NCBI RefSeq assembly: GCF_023657445.1
Contig: NZ_JAGTWY010000001.1
Span: 1,550,001-1,614,000 of the forward strand
Direction: 5' to 3'
DNA length: 64,000 nt
Origin: Marinobacter sediminum
GTDB taxonomy: Bacteria; Pseudomonadota; Gammaproteobacteria; Pseudomonadales; Oleiphilaceae
A model generated the notes under the pieces. That model worked only from the letters and a program-made list of their open reading frames with translations. It did no database searches and was not told the DNA's origin. A program made the position numbers and the translations under genes. Position 1 is the stretch's first letter. The number at the start of each line of letters is the position of its first letter. This document shows positions 63,850 to 64,000 of the stretch, in pieces.

Positions 63850-64000
63850 ATGCCCGAACTGCAGATCCGACATGCAATCAACGCCGATCTTGACGACATC
63901 GTCAGGCTGGAAAACCGGTGCTTTTCGGAAGACCGTATTTCCCGGCGGAGCTTCCGGCGCTTTCTGGAGATGCCCAGGGATCGTTTGATCGTAGCCATTC
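63850..64000 (+). CDS. GNAT-family acetyltransferase (N-terminal part)
   Basis: The 50 visible codons start at ATG 63850 (MPELQIRHAINADLDDIVRL) and run off the right edge. The sequence IRHAINADLDDIVRLENRCF followed by EDRISRRSFRRFLEMPRDR is the typical RimI-like GNAT beginning. The acetyl-CoA site lies beyond the window. It is divergent from the RimK-like gene with a 202-bp spacer; GNAT genes next to RLAN-ATP-grasp genes are a known pairing. Confidence 0.8.
   Translation, partial: MPELQIRHAINADLDDIVRLENRCFSEDRISRRSFRRFLEMPRDRLIVAI

Overview
The window looks like ordinary chromosome of a marine gammaproteobacterium, most likely Marinobacter or a close relative. This is inferred from the GC-rich coding sequence, a flgBCDEFG operon with a sigma-54 type promoter, a split coenzyme-B12-dependent ribonucleotide reductase (nrdJa/nrdJb) as in Pseudomonas, rmf, rlmKL, dusC, DUF2835, and the divergent tesA / ybbA-ybbP arrangement. 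No insertion sequence, prophage, CRISPR array or rRNA operon was seen. There is one tRNA gene (Asn, GTT).

Layout. 1-4820 (minus): flagellar rod and hook operon flgB-C-D-E-F-G, with flgG cut by the window edge. 4969-10000: nitroreductase, an Mpo1-like membrane protein, a membrane-bound class III adenylate cyclase, queF, and an ABC-2 exporter (yadG/yadH type). 10259-13703: a large lipoprotein, a degenerate HD-GYP protein with a perfect CRP-type site upstream, and a PilZ-lipoprotein pair; this is a second-messenger-rich stretch (cAMP and c-di-GMP). 13806-16742: ferric-iron ABC transporter (binding protein and fused permease, no ATPase gene). 16763-19049: thioesterase and acyl-CoA synthetase. 19304-22050: three-gene ABC importer of the TrpXYZ type. 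22102-26361: a secreted DUF6160-like protein and the nrdJa-nrdJb operon behind several NrdR-box-like sites.

26416-28106 is the least orderly part: a frameshifted SRPBCC gene, an attC-like (integron recombination site) element, a small cupin gene and an N-terminally truncated hydrolase fragment. 28107-32736 holds an HDAC-family deacetylase, a CaiB-type CoA-transferase, DUF1330, a HAD hydrolase, a DksA/TraR zinc-finger protein and an Asp/Glu-type racemase that abuts a truncated short-chain dehydrogenase. 32989-42960: katG, a 684-residue protein whose C-terminal half resembles cyanobacterial acyl-ACP reductase, class I fructose-bisphosphate aldolase, a secreted metallo-beta-lactamase-fold protein, dusC, DUF2835 and htpG with a textbook sigma-32 promoter. 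42983-48912: two hotdog thioesterases with a DUF599 membrane protein, an M48 metalloprotease with TPRs, an SCP2-like protein coupled to an iron alcohol dehydrogenase behind a perfect 8-6-8 palindrome, and a periplasmic binding protein. 48921-64000: ybbAP/tesA, a YheT hydrolase, tRNA-Asn, M18 aminopeptidase, an OmpW-like barrel, rlmKL, rmf, pyrD, a CDF metal transporter, and a RimK-like ATP-grasp ligase divergent from a GNAT gene cut by the window end.

The observations most worth a second look are the structured flgE-flgF spacer that buries the flgF ribosome-binding site, the AAR-like fusion protein, the attC-like element among gene remnants, the palindrome in front of the SCP2-like/alcohol dehydrogenase operon, the degenerate HD-GYP protein with its CRP site, and the multiple NrdR-like boxes before nrdJ.
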